A stretch of DNA of 64,000 nt. Source: Micromonospora humi (lineage in GTDB: Bacteria; Actinomycetota; Actinomycetes; Mycobacteriales; Micromonosporaceae). The notes beneath the pieces are model-generated. The model was not told the origin of the DNA. It saw only the letters and a program-made list of their open reading frames with translations, and did no database searches. The translations under genes were made by a program, and so were the position numbers. The stretch lies in contig NZ_FMDM01000008.1 in the NCBI RefSeq assembly GCF_900090105.1, forward strand, positions 186,001-250,000, given 5' to 3'. Positions within the stretch are counted from its first letter, which is position 1; every line of letters starts with the position of its first letter. Shown here in pieces: positions 50,971 to 59,632 of this stretch.

Positions 50971-52358
50971 TTGACGCCCTTGGCGATGGCCTCGACGTCC
51001 TTCTTGGCCCGCTCGGCGGCGGCCTGGGCGTCGGTCTTGCCGCCCACCACGTCGGCGAGCGCCTTCGGCACCGGCAGTTCGCCGAGGATCGCCCCGACCA
51101 GCTTGCCCTGGCCCTGGGTGAGGCCCCAGCGCTGGAACGTGTCCGGGCTCTCGCGCAGCGTGGCGAGCACGTCGTCGCCGTAGACGTCGGAGAGCGGCTT
51201 CTTCGTGTCCACCCCGGCCGGGCTGGTGTTCCAGGCGGTGCGGAACTTCTGCTTGTCCTCCTGGGTGCCGGTGCGCACCGGGAAGCGCCCCTCGGGGGAC
51301 ATGCCGAACCAGCGCGGGTAGCCGTCGGAGAGCATGTACTCCACGAAGGACTTCGCCGGGTCGGCGGCGCCGTCGAGCACCGCCCAGGAGCTGACCTCGC
51401 CGTACTGGGCCGGCTCGGTGCCGTTCGGGCCCTTGATCGCGGTGACGAACCCGCTGTTCTTCGCCAGCCACGCCGGGTCGGACTGGCACTGCGGGCAGGT
51501 GGGCCGGGCGTCGTTGCGCAGGCCGGCCAGCTCGTCCAGGACGAACGGCGACCAGATCAGCATGGCCGCCTTGCCGGCGAAGTAGGTGGCCCGGGTGGTG
51601 TCGACGTCCTGCGCGCCCTTGACCGAGTTGTTCCGCATCAGGTCGCCGTAGAACCGGAACGCCTCCACGCACTGCGGCGAGTCCAGGGTGACCTTGCCGG
51701 CGTCGTCGGTGAGCTGGCAGCCGTTGGCGAGCGCGAGGTGCTCGAACGTCTGCTGGGTGAAGACGTCGCCGGGGGCGGTCGCCGCGGTGATGCCGGCGAC
51801 GCCGCCGGTGTTCAGCTTCGCCGCCGCGGCGGCGATCTTCTCGTACGTGTCGGGGGCCGGCAGGCCGGCGGCGTCGAACAGGTCCTTGCGGTAGACCAGC
51901 AACTGGCCCCAGCCGTCGCTGGGCACCGCGAGCTGGGTGCCACCGTCGCTGGTCAGCTCCAACGCCCGGGGGGAGAACGTGTCCCGCCCGAGCTTGTCCA
52001 CCACGGCCTTGTTCGCGTCCGGCTCCAGCAGCTCGTTGGCGGCGAGCGTGCGGACGCCGGCCAGCGACACCGAGCCGACCACGTCGGGCAGGTCGCCGGC
52101 GGCGGCGCTGGACGCGATCAGGGACGGGAACTGGTCCTCGTTGACGGTGACCAGGTTGACCTTGACGCCGGTCTTCGCGGTGTAGTCGGCGATGATCGCC
52201 TTGGTGGCGGTGACCCGGTCGGCCACGTCCTCCAGGCTCCACACGGTGATCTGCGTACTGTCGGATTTCTGCCCGTCGTCGCTGCAGGCGGTCGCGCCGA
52301 CCCCGGCCAGTGCCAGGATCAGGCTCGACGCGAGCAGCCGTGTTGAGGGTGATGACAT
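50967..52358 (-). CDS. Sugar-binding lipoprotein of an ABC importer
   Basis: 463 residues from ATG 52358. A lipoprotein signal peptide (RLLASSLILALAGVGATAC) ends in Cys. The mature part has the family 1 extracellular binding-protein plan: ITVWSLEDVADRVTATKAII, VVGSVSLAGVRTLAANELLE, VPSDGWGQLLVYRKDLFDAA, KAAMLIWSPFVLDELAGLRN. It delivers an unidentified sugar or glycoside. The downstream dehydrogenase/isomerase/hydrolase genes are divergent and probably metabolise it. Confidence 0.9.
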   Translation of the reverse strand: MSSPSTRLLASSLILALAGVGATACSDDGQKSDSTQITVWSLEDVADRVTATKAIIADYTAKTGVKVNLVTVNEDQFPSLIASSAAAGDLPDVVGSVSLAGVRTLAANELLEPDANKAVVDKLGRDTFSPRALELTSDGGTQLAVPSDGWGQLLVYRKDLFDAAGLPAPDTYEKIAAAAAKLNTGGVAGITAATAPGDVFTQQTFEHLALANGCQLTDDAGKVTLDSPQCVEAFRFYGDLMRNNSVKGAQDVDTTRATYFAGKAAMLIWSPFVLDELAGLRNDARPTCPQCQSDPAWLAKNSGFVTAIKGPNGTEPAQYGEVSSWAVLDGAADPAKSFVEYMLSDGYPRWFGMSPEGRFPVRTGTQEDKQKFRTAWNTSPAGVDTKKPLSDVYGDDVLATLRESPDTFQRWGLTQGQGKLVGAILGELPVPKALADVVGGKTDAQAAAERAKKDVEAIAKGVN

Positions 52359-52391
52359 CGGTGGCACCTTTCTCCAAGGAGCGCGGCGCCG

Positions 52392-52416
52392 CATCAATAC
52401 CCACGGATTCATCAAT
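52392..52416. promoter_or_regulatory. AT-rich divergent control region with CATCAAT direct repeat
   Basis: In the 122 bases between the binding-protein and dehydrogenase starts, CATCAAT occurs twice 18 bases apart (52392-52398 and 52410-52416), within the lowest-GC stretch here (CTAATCACATATG, TTTTTT). It is the natural place for promoter and operator; no regulator gene is adjacent. Confidence 0.35.
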
Positions 52417-52480
52417 CTAATCACATATGCCCATTTTTTGGGGTTAGCATGGAGGCCGGCACTTTCTTCGGAGCGACGCC

Positions 52481-53518
52481 ATGAGCAACTGGGTTGTCTC
52501 TCTGGCCGGGCCCCGGCGCGTTCGCCTGGAGCCCTGCCCTCCGGACCCGCTCGGCCCGGGCCAGGTCCGCGTCCGCACCTGCTACTCGGGCATCTCCGCC
52601 GGCACCGAACTGACCCTCTACCGCGGCAGCAACCCCCGGCTGCGCAAGGACTGGGACGCCGGCGCCCGGATGTTCGTGCCCCGCCAGGCCGGACCCGCCT
52701 ACCCGGTGGTCGGCTTCGGCTACGAGGAGGTCGGCGAGATCGTCGAGGTCGCGCCCGACGTCGCCGACCGCCGCGCCGGGCAGCTCGTCTGGGGGATCTG
52801 GGGCCACCGGGCGGAGGCGGTGCTCCCCGCCGTCGCGGCGCACCCGCTCGCCCCCGGTCTCGACCCGCTCGCGGCCGTCTTCGCCCGGCCGGGCGCCATC
52901 GCGCTGACCGCGGTGCTCGCCGGTGACCTGCACCTCGGCGACTGGGTCGGCGTGTTCGGCCAGGGCGTCATCGGGCTGCTCGGCACCCGGCTCGCGGTGC
53001 TCTCCGGGGCCCGGGTGGTGGCCGTCGACCGGGTGCCCCGGCGGCTGGCGTACGCGAGCCGCTACGGCGCCCGCCTGGTGGTCGACGCCGTCGGCGACGC
53101 GGCCGCCGACGCGCTCCGCGCGGCCACCGACGGCCGGGGCGCCGACGTCTGCCTGGAGCTGTCCGGCGCGTACCCGGCGCTGCACCAGGCGATCAAGGCC
53201 ACCGCGCACGCCGGCCGCGTCGTCGCCGCCGGCTTCTACCAGGGGTACGCACACGGGCTGGAACTCGGCGAGGAGTTCCACCACAACCGGATCCACCTGG
53301 TGGCCGCGCAGGTCTCCGGGCCGGACCCGGCACCGGGCACGGCCGGCCGGTGGACCCCGACACGGATCGCACAGACCTTCATGGACCTGGTGGCGGAGGG
53401 CAGCGTCGACCCGCTGCCGCTGGTGAGCCACGTCGTCGACGCGGGCGCGGTGGCCGACGCCCTGGCGTTGCTCGACCGCGGTGACGGTGACGTCCTCCAA
53501 GTGGTGCTGAGGTTCTGA
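52481..53518 (+). CDS. Zinc-type alcohol dehydrogenase (MDR superfamily)
   Basis: 345 residues. GroES-like N-domain (QVRVRTCYSGISAGTELTLY), Rossmann domain with GVFGQGVIGLLGTRLAVLSG and VVAVDRVPRRLAYASRYGAR. The catalytic Cys-zinc pattern of classical ADHs is not clear, so it is placed with the sugar/threonine-dehydrogenase-like MDRs. It ends exactly before the isomerase ATG, and thus is the first gene of a three-gene catabolic operon. Confidence 0.75.
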   Translation: MSNWVVSLAGPRRVRLEPCPPDPLGPGQVRVRTCYSGISAGTELTLYRGSNPRLRKDWDAGARMFVPRQAGPAYPVVGFGYEEVGEIVEVAPDVADRRAGQLVWGIWGHRAEAVLPAVAAHPLAPGLDPLAAVFARPGAIALTAVLAGDLHLGDWVGVFGQGVIGLLGTRLAVLSGARVVAVDRVPRRLAYASRYGARLVVDAVGDAAADALRAATDGRGADVCLELSGAYPALHQAIKATAHAGRVVAAGFYQGYAHGLELGEEFHHNRIHLVAAQVSGPDPAPGTAGRWTPTRIAQTFMDLVAEGSVDPLPLVSHVVDAGAVADALALLDRGDGDVLQVVLRF

Positions 53519-54337
53519 ATGGACATCCCACTGGCCTGCCAGGAGCAACTGCTCCCCGGCGCCGACCTGATCGACAAGTACGCCCTCGCCGTCTCCCTCG
53601 GCTACCAGGGCATCGAACTGCGCGGCCGGGGGGACCTGGCGCTGGCCCGGCGGCTGCCGGAGCTGCGCCGGGCCCACGCCGCCGGGGTGGTGACGCCGAC
53701 CGTCTGCGTCGAGATGGACCACTTCATCGGCGACTTCGACCCGGAGCGCTCCCGGGACGCGGTGCGCAACCTGCGCTCCCAGCTCTCCGTGATCGCCGAG
53801 CTGGGCGGCGTCGGCGCCATGACGCCGGCCGCCTGGGGCATGTTCTCCCGCCGGCTGCCGCCGTTCGAACCGCCCCGCACGCCCGCCGACGACCGGCGGG
53901 TGCTCGTCGACGCCCTCGGCGAGCTGGGCGAGCACGCCCGCGCCGAGGGGGTCACGCTCTTCCTGGAACCGCTCAACCGGTACGAGGACCACATGGTCAA
54001 TCGCCTCGACCAGGCCGTCGAGCTGTGCCGGGCGGTCGGGTCGCCCGCGGTCCGGGTGGTCGCCGACACCTACCACATGAACATCGAGGAGGACGACCCC
54101 TGCGCCGCGCTGCGCGCCGCCGCGCCGTACCTCGGGCACGTGCAGGTCAGCGACTCCAACCGGCACCAGCCCGGCGCCGGGCACCTGGACTGGGCCGCGC
54201 TGCGGGGCACGCTCGACGAGATCGGCTATCGGGGGTGGCTGGCGCTGGAGTGCCGGCTGCGCGGCGAACCGGTAACCGCGCTGCGCCAGGCCGCCGCCGC
54301 GTTGCGCCCGGACCGGCCGTGGCGGGCCGCCGCGTGA
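53519..54337 (+). CDS. Sugar phosphate isomerase/epimerase (AP endonuclease-2 TIM barrel)
   Basis: 272 residues with ATG directly after the dehydrogenase TGA. The xylose isomerase-like TIM barrel is indicated by AVSLGYQGIELRGRGDLALA, metal ligand Glu in TLFLEPLNRYEDHMV, Asp in VVADTYHMNIEEDD, and His in LGHVQVSDSNRHQPGAGH, plus a Glu in WLALECRLRG. It may interconvert the keto product of the dehydrogenase. Its end overlaps the hydrolase start (GTGA). Confidence 0.85.
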   Translation: MDIPLACQEQLLPGADLIDKYALAVSLGYQGIELRGRGDLALARRLPELRRAHAAGVVTPTVCVEMDHFIGDFDPERSRDAVRNLRSQLSVIAELGGVGAMTPAAWGMFSRRLPPFEPPRTPADDRRVLVDALGELGEHARAEGVTLFLEPLNRYEDHMVNRLDQAVELCRAVGSPAVRVVADTYHMNIEEDDPCAALRAAAPYLGHVQVSDSNRHQPGAGHLDWAALRGTLDEIGYRGWLALECRLRGEPVTALRQAAAALRPDRPWRAAA

Positions 54338-55677
54338 CCGGCAGCCTGGCCGCCGGCGTCCGGGCCGGCGCCGAACGGGACGCCCGGCTGCGCCGGCTCG
54401 CGCTGGCCACCCTGGACGCCAACTGGGAACACGACCACACCGTGCCGTCGCGCACGCTCTACCCGCACCAGTGGAGTTGGGACTCGGCGTTCATCGCGGT
54501 CGGGCTGGCGCACGTCCGCCCGGACCGGGCCTGGCGCGAACTGCGCACGCTGTTCGCCGCGCAGTGGGTGGACGGGCGGGTGCCGCACATCGTGTTCAAC
54601 CCGGCGCTGCGGGTCGGCTCGTACTTCCCCGGCCCCGAGTTCTGGGACTCGGCCCGCGCCGAGGGTGCCCCGTCGGCGCCCACCTCCGGCATCGTCCAAC
54701 CGCCCGTGCACGCCCCGGCCGCGTGGCTGGTGCACCGCCGCGCGCCGTCGGAGGCGTCGGTGGCCGCGCTGCGCCGGCTCTATCCCCGGCTGGTCGCCCA
54801 ACAGCGCTACCTGACCGGGCGGCGGGACGTCGGCGGGGGCGGGCTGGCCGCGATCGTGCACCCGTGGGAGTCCGGCCTGGACAACAGCCCTGCCTGGGAC
54901 GCGCCGCTGGCCGCGGTGCCGGCCGACGAGTCGGTGATGCGCGCGTACCGTCGGCACGACACCGCGCACGCCGACGCCGCGCACCGCCCCACCGACCTGG
55001 ACTACGCGCGCTACGTCGCCCTGGTGGACAGCTACCGCGCCGGCCGCTACCGCGACGAGCGGCTGCTCGGCCGGCACCCCTTCCTGGTGGAGTGCCCGCT
55101 GGTCAACGCCGCGCTCGGCGTCGCCGAGTACGCGCTGGCGCGGATCGCGACAGTGGTCGGCGCGGACCCGTGCCCGCACCGCGACCGGGCCGCCCGGATC
55201 ACCGAGGCCCTGGTGAACCGGCTCTGGGACCCGGTCGCCGGCACGTTCCGCCCCCGTGACGTGCGCACCGACCGGCTCGTCGGTCCGCGGACCGTGCTCG
55301 GGCTGCTGCCGCTGGCCCTGCCCGACCTGCCCGAGGCGCAGGTGCGGGCCGTGCTGGCCGAGGCGTGCTCGCCCCGGTTCGGCCTGGCCGCCCGGATGGA
55401 CCGGCCGCTGCCCACCCTCGACCGCACCGCACCGGACTTCGAGCCGCTGCGCTACTGGCGCGGGCCCAGCTGGGTGAACACCGGCTGGCTGCTCTGGCAG
55501 GGGCTGCGCACCCACCACCGGGCCGACCTGGCGGCCGGGCTGCGCGAGTCCCTGCTCGACCTGGTCGACGGCGCCGGCTGCCACGAGTACTTCCACCCGG
55601 ACACCGGGGCCGGCCTCGGCTCGCCGGCGTTCAGCTGGACCGCCGCGCTGGTGCTGGACGCGCTGGCCGAGGGCTGA
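54334..55677 (+). CDS. GH63-like glycoside hydrolase (glucosyl/mannosylglycerate hydrolase type)
   Basis: 447 residues from GTG 54334. It is an (alpha/alpha)6 barrel of the GH63/MGH1 type: YPHQWSWDSAFIAVGLAHVR (Asp50), VHPWESGLDNSPAWDAPLA (Asp183), the terminal CHEYFHPDTGAGLGSPAFSW (Glu418) with the expected acid and base. The ~447 residue length and these motifs fit glucosylglycerate/mannosylglycerate hydrolases of actinobacteria, which free glycerate from compatible-solute glycosides. With the importer it suggests use of such a glycoside; the substrate is inferred. Confidence 0.75.
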   Translation: MTGSLAAGVRAGAERDARLRRLALATLDANWEHDHTVPSRTLYPHQWSWDSAFIAVGLAHVRPDRAWRELRTLFAAQWVDGRVPHIVFNPALRVGSYFPGPEFWDSARAEGAPSAPTSGIVQPPVHAPAAWLVHRRAPSEASVAALRRLYPRLVAQQRYLTGRRDVGGGGLAAIVHPWESGLDNSPAWDAPLAAVPADESVMRAYRRHDTAHADAAHRPTDLDYARYVALVDSYRAGRYRDERLLGRHPFLVECPLVNAALGVAEYALARIATVVGADPCPHRDRAARITEALVNRLWDPVAGTFRPRDVRTDRLVGPRTVLGLLPLALPDLPEAQVRAVLAEACSPRFGLAARMDRPLPTLDRTAPDFEPLRYWRGPSWVNTGWLLWQGLRTHHRADLAAGLRESLLDLVDGAGCHEYFHPDTGAGLGSPAFSWTAALVLDALAEG

Positions 55678-55705
55678 GGCCGGCCGGCGGCGTCACCCCC
55701 AGGCC

Positions 55706-55786
55706 GACGCCGTCGGCACGGCCCGCTCAGGCGACGCCGCCGGCGCGGCCCGCTCAGCCGACGCCGCCGGCGCGGGCTGCCTCAGG
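55706..55786. repeat. Three tandem 27-bp repeats
   Basis: Units at 55706-55732, 55733-55759 and 55760-55786 share GACGCCG(T/C)CGGC(A/G)CGG(C/G)... and end near CTCAG(G/C)C. They lie in the gap between the hydrolase and the CBS gene, and the third includes the CBS-gene stop. The first and second differ at three bases, the third is more diverged. This is a local duplication with no evident function. Confidence 0.7.
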
Positions 55787-56486
55787 CGATGCCGGCCGGC
55801 ATGCCGCCGCCCAACCGCAACGCCGAATGCGGCGCGTCGTCGACCGCGTAGCCGAGCGCGTCGACCACCTCGACCACACCGCTGACCTGCCGGGTCAGCC
55901 GCAGCGCCAACCGCACCGTGGACCAGCGCTCCAACTGGCCGGTGAGCGTCACCACGCCGCCGTGCACGGCCACGTCCACCACGCCGTCGCGCACGCCGAG
56001 CGTGCGCCGCAGCACCTCGTCGACCACGTCCCGCCGGATGTCCGCGTCCGGGCGCAGGTGCACCTTGAGCAGGTCACCGCGGGTCACGATGCCGACCAGC
56101 CGGCCCAGGTCATCGACCACCGGCAGCCGTTTCACCCCGCGCGAGTCCATCCGCCGGGCGGCCTCGACGAGGGTCGCGTCCGGCGCGACGGTGACCGGCG
56201 GAGCCGTCATCAGGTCGGCCGCGAGCGTCGCGCCGGCCTTCGCCCGCGCCTCCCGGCGGTGCCGGTCGGGCACGATCCGACGCTCCCGCGGCTGCCCGGA
56301 CAGCTCCACCTTGTACATCAGGTCCGCTTCGGAGACCACCCCGAGAACCCGCCGGTCACCGTCCACCACCGGCGCCGCCGTCACCCGCCGGTCGGTCAGC
56401 ACGTCGACGATCTCCCGGTACGCCGTGCCCTCGCGCACCGACGCCACGTCGGTGGTCATCACGTCCCGCACCTGCCACGTACGCAT
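55782..56486 (-). CDS. CBS-domain pair plus BON-domain protein
   Basis: 234 residues from ATG 56486 with GAGGGAGGA upstream. Two CBS repeats (VRDVMTTDVASVREGTAYRE; ADLMTAPPVTVAPDATLVEA with RGVKRLPVVDDLGRLVGIVT) precede a BON domain (DADIRRDVVDEVLRRTLGVR, GVVDVAVHGGVVTLTGQLER). CBS-BON proteins are common in actinobacteria, including the hypoxia-induced type of Mycobacterium; CBS domains bind adenine nucleotides. A DevR-like box is about 95 bases upstream. Confidence 0.9.
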   Translation of the reverse strand: MRTWQVRDVMTTDVASVREGTAYREIVDVLTDRRVTAAPVVDGDRRVLGVVSEADLMYKVELSGQPRERRIVPDRHRREARAKAGATLAADLMTAPPVTVAPDATLVEAARRMDSRGVKRLPVVDDLGRLVGIVTRGDLLKVHLRPDADIRRDVVDEVLRRTLGVRDGVVDVAVHGGVVTLTGQLERWSTVRLALRLTRQVSGVVEVVDALGYAVDDAPHSALRLGGGMPAGIA

Positions 56487-56581
56487 GGCGTCCTCCCTCG
56501 TCCCCGCCGCCTCCGGCGCCCTCGTCCCCGACGCTAGGCGGCGGGGTGGGGGTGGGGCAGGGACGCACGGACCCGGTGGCC

Positions 56582-56595
56582 GGGCCGGAAGTCCC
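56582..56595. promoter_or_regulatory. DevR/DosR-like box GGGCCGGAAGTCCC
   Basis: The minus-strand sequence GGGACTTCCGGCCC resembles the actinobacterial dormancy-regulator (DevR/DosR) site, GGGACTn..nGGCCC. It lies between the CBS-BON gene and the molybdopterin oxidoreductase stop, upstream of the CBS-BON promoter. Short motif, so only a candidate. Confidence 0.4.
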
Positions 56596-56598
56596 GGC

Positions 56599-58713
56599 TC
56601 AGCGGGCCGGCGCCGGCACGTCCGCGACGTGGTCGGCGGGCGGCTCGGTGGCCAGCAACTCGGCCGGCACCGGCTCGACCTCGACCCGGCAGTCGTGGAA
56701 CGTCGGCGCCCCACCGAGGTCGGCGTCGCGGACCGCGGTCACCGCGTTCACCGTGGACCGGCCCGGGCTCGACCGGGCCCAGTACGCCTTGTAGGTGAAC
56801 GCCAAACCCGGCCGGGTCGCCTCGTCCACGGCCACCGCGGCGAGGAACGCGCCCCGGTCGTTGCGTACCCGCACCGCGTCGCCGTCGGCCAGACCGCGCG
56901 CCGCCGCGTCGGCCGGGTGCAGGTGCACCCGGGGCGGCCCGGCCCGGCGGGCGTGCCAGGGCAGCGAGGCGAAGGTGGAGTTCATCAGGTAGCGGCCGGC
57001 CGGGGCGAGCAGCAGCAGCGGGAACCGGCGGGCCAGGTCGGCGTCGCCCGCCTCGACCGGCGGCGTGTAGCCGGGCAGCGGATCCACCCCGAGCCGGGCC
57101 AGCGTCGGGTCGTGCAGCCGGGCCCGCCCGTCCGGGGTGGGGAACACGCCGTCGGCGAACGGCGCCGAGCCGACCGGCACGCCGGTGAGCCGGGCGTACG
57201 TGCGCTCGCGCAGCTCCTCGAAGGTGATCGGCGCGCCGGCCAGCAACTGTCGGGCCAGGTCCTCGTCGCTGTCCCGGAACGCCGGGTGGTCGACACCGAG
57301 CGCGGCGGCGATCCGGCGGAAGATCTCGGTGTTCGGCAGCGCCTCGCCGGGCGCGCGGGTGACCGGCAGGTTCAGCGTCGTGTAGTGGTGCCCGTAGGAG
57401 GTCTGCAGGTCCAGGTGCTCGGGCTGCATGGTGGCCGGCAGCACCACGTCGGCGTGGTCGCAGGTGTCGGTCCAGCGCTGCTCCAGCACCACGGTGAACA
57501 GGTCGGCGCGGCGCAGGCCGGCGAGCAGCCGGATCTGGTCCGGCGCGGTGGCGGCCGGATTGGCGTTGAACACCACCAGCGACGTCACCGGCGGGTCGGC
57601 CTCGCCGGTGAGCACCGCGGCGAGCCGGCTCATGTTCACCGACCGGGCCGGCGGCGCCGGCATGCCGGCCGGCCGGATCACCGGCCCGTTGTCGACCACG
57701 TGGTGGCCGCTGGTGGTCACCAGCGCCCCGCCGCCGGGATACCGGAAGTCGCCGGTGACCAGGGGCAGCGCGCAGATCGCCCGGATCGCCTGGCCGGCGC
57801 CCGCGTGCCGTTGCAGGCCGAGCCCGACACGGATCGCGGTGGGCCGGGTGGTGGCGATCCGGTCACCGAGCCGGCGCACCACGTCGACCGGCAGGCCGCA
57901 CTCGGCGGCGGCCCGCTCCACCGGCCACTCGTCGAGCCGGGCGGACAGCTCGGCCCAGCCGACGGTGTGCGCGGCCAGCCACGGCTCGTCGGCCGCCCCG
58001 GCGTCGCGCACGTGCCGCATCAGCCCGAGCGCGAGCGCCGCGTCGGTGCCGGGCAGCGGCGCGACGTGCTCGTCGCTGCGGGCCGCGGTGTCGGTCCGCA
58101 GCGGGTCGATCGTCACCACGTACGCCCCGCGCTCGCGGGCCTGCTGCACGAACGGCCACTGGTGCAGGTTGGTGACCAGCGGGTTGGCGCCCCAGAGCAC
58201 GATCAGCCGGGCGTCGACGACGGACTCCGGTTCGAAGCCCACCGAGCGGCCGTAGATCGACCGGGTGGCCGCGTTCGCCGCCGCCGTGCAGATGGTGGTG
58301 TCCAACCGGGACGCGCCCAGGTGGGCGAAGAGCCGCGGCCCCATGGTCCAGCCCTGGACGAGCCCCATGGTGCCGGCGAAGTAGTAGGGCAGCACCGACT
58401 CCGGCCCGTCGCGGTCGATGCTCGCCCGCAGCCCGGCGGCGACCCGGTCGATGGCCTCGGCCCAGCTCGCCGGCCGGTACGCGACCCGCCCGACGCCCTT
58501 CGGGCCGGTGCGGATCCACGGCGTGGTGAGCCGGTCGGGACCGTTGACCGCGTCGAGGTAGCGGTTCACCTTGCCGCAGAGCGCGCCCCGGGTGAACGGA
58601 TGGTCGCGGTCGCCGCGCAACGCGACGGCCCGGCCGTCGTCGACGGTGAGCTGCCAGACGCAGGTGTCGGGGCAGTCCAGTGGGCAGGCGCCGGGATGGG
58701 TGACGGGGGCCAT
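56599..58713 (-). CDS. Molybdopterin oxidoreductase with 4Fe-4S cluster
   Basis: 704 residues from ATG 58713. The N-terminal Cys pattern GACPLDCPDTC...GALCGK is the 4Fe-4S ligand set of formate dehydrogenase-/DMSO reductase-like enzymes; the molybdopterin domains follow (GYYF-like VLPYYFAGTMGLVQGWTMG, LWGANPLVTNLHQW, LVVFNANPAATAPDQ) and the C-terminal MoCo domain with PRVHLHPADAAARGLADGDA and VRVRNDRGAF. No TAT signal or Mo-ligand Cys/Ser is visible at the usual spot, so it is a cytoplasmic, unnamed member. The CBS-BON gene follows on the same strand, 112 bases on. Confidence 0.85.
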   Translation of the reverse strand: MAPVTHPGACPLDCPDTCVWQLTVDDGRAVALRGDRDHPFTRGALCGKVNRYLDAVNGPDRLTTPWIRTGPKGVGRVAYRPASWAEAIDRVAAGLRASIDRDGPESVLPYYFAGTMGLVQGWTMGPRLFAHLGASRLDTTICTAAANAATRSIYGRSVGFEPESVVDARLIVLWGANPLVTNLHQWPFVQQARERGAYVVTIDPLRTDTAARSDEHVAPLPGTDAALALGLMRHVRDAGAADEPWLAAHTVGWAELSARLDEWPVERAAAECGLPVDVVRRLGDRIATTRPTAIRVGLGLQRHAGAGQAIRAICALPLVTGDFRYPGGGALVTTSGHHVVDNGPVIRPAGMPAPPARSVNMSRLAAVLTGEADPPVTSLVVFNANPAATAPDQIRLLAGLRRADLFTVVLEQRWTDTCDHADVVLPATMQPEHLDLQTSYGHHYTTLNLPVTRAPGEALPNTEIFRRIAAALGVDHPAFRDSDEDLARQLLAGAPITFEELRERTYARLTGVPVGSAPFADGVFPTPDGRARLHDPTLARLGVDPLPGYTPPVEAGDADLARRFPLLLLAPAGRYLMNSTFASLPWHARRAGPPRVHLHPADAAARGLADGDAVRVRNDRGAFLAAVAVDEATRPGLAFTYKAYWARSSPGRSTVNAVTAVRDADLGGAPTFHDCRVEVEPVPAELLATEPPADHVADVPAPAR

Positions 58714-58807
58714 GTCGCGGATGCTACCCATCCGGGGCGTCTCGTCGGGGGCGGCGGATCGGGGACCGCTCGGGCAGGATGGTGCGGAGCCGACCCGGGA
58801 GGACACG

Positions 58808-59401
58808 ATGACGGTCACCGCCGACGACCTGGACCGGGCGGCCGCGTGCGTGGCGGCGTCGCTCGCGTCGGTGACCGGGGCGGACTGGTCCCGACCCGCC
58901 GGCGGGCTGGACTGGGACTGCCGGCACACCGCCGAGCACCTGGCCGACACCCTGCTGTCGTACGCGGCGCAGGTGGTGTCCCGCCCGGCCGACCGGTTCG
59001 TGCGCCTCGCCGCCGTGGTGGAGCCCGGCGCCTCGCCGGCCGAGATGGTCGAGTGCGTGACCTGCGCGGCCGGGTTGCTCGCGCTGGCGGTCCGTGGCAC
59101 CCCGGCCGGGGTGCGGGCGTTCCACCCGTCCGGCCAGGCCGACCCGGCCGGTTTCGCCGCGATGGGCGTGGCCGAGGTGCTGCTGCACGGCGAGGACATC
59201 GCCGCCGGTCTGGGCACGACCGTCGACGCGCCCCGACCGGTCTGCGCGCGGGTGGTGGCGCGGCTCTTCCCCGACGTGGCGCCCGGCTTGGCCGGCGTCG
59301 ACCCGTGGGCGGCGCTGCGCTGGTGCGCCGGCCGCGCCGACCTGCCCGCCCGCCCCCGCCGCCACACCTGGCAGTGGCGCGGCGCCCCCCTCGGCGGCTG
59401 A
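58808..59401 (+). CDS. Mycothiol-dependent maleylpyruvate isomerase-like (MDMPI) protein
   Basis: 197 residues from ATG 58808. It has the DinB-like bundle: MTVTADDLDRAAACVAASLA, WDCRHTAEHLADTLLSYAAQ, GVAEVLLHGEDIAAGLG and a C-terminal end WAALRWCAGRADLPARPRRH. The His of WDCRHTAEHLADT would bind zinc in MDMPI proteins. Its substrate is unknown. Divergent from the molybdopterin enzyme (95 bases). Confidence 0.75.
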   Translation: MTVTADDLDRAAACVAASLASVTGADWSRPAGGLDWDCRHTAEHLADTLLSYAAQVVSRPADRFVRLAAVVEPGASPAEMVECVTCAAGLLALAVRGTPAGVRAFHPSGQADPAGFAAMGVAEVLLHGEDIAAGLGTTVDAPRPVCARVVARLFPDVAPGLAGVDPWAALRWCAGRADLPARPRRHTWQWRGAPLGG

Positions 59402-59422
59402 CCTCCCTCCCCTCGCCACGCC

Positions 59423-59489
59423 GATCTTGCACTTGGTGCCCCCGAGACGTCACATTGGTGGCTTTTGCCGGGGCAGGAAGTGCAAGATC
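59423..59489. repeat. Inverted repeat GATCTTGCACTT / AAGTGCAAGATC
   Basis: GATCTTGCACTT (59423-59434) is repeated as its exact complement AAGTGCAAGATC (59478-59489) with 43 bases in between. A perfect 12-bp stem of low GC in such a GC-rich region is not chance. Similar GATCTTGCA sequences occur widely in Micromonospora-like genomes as I recall, so it may be an interspersed palindromic element. Confidence 0.6.
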
Positions 59490-59490
59490 G

Positions 59491-59539
59491 CGGGTGGCGG
59501 GTGGCGGGTGGCGGGTGGCGGGTGGCGGGTGGCGGGTGG
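59491..59539. repeat. Seven tandem CGGGTGG heptamers
   Basis: CGGGTGG is repeated seven times without gaps (59491-59539), just after the inverted repeat. The G-runs could form quadruplexes on the plus strand. Function unknown; also a likely site of length variation. Confidence 0.8.
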
Positions 59540-59632
59540 TGGTGGTCGTTTGGTGGGGGTGGGGGCGGGTACTCGCCGGGGCCGGCGGGGCGGCGCGGGG
59601 TCGCGGCGGTCGGCGGGGAGGGGAGGGGCGGC

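Noticed and set aside
59491..59539. Coding sequence through the CGGGTGG repeats upstream of the DUF2267 gene
   Set aside because: The in-frame stretch is low-complexity (WRVAGG repeats) without a plausible start; the gene begins after it at GTG 59633.
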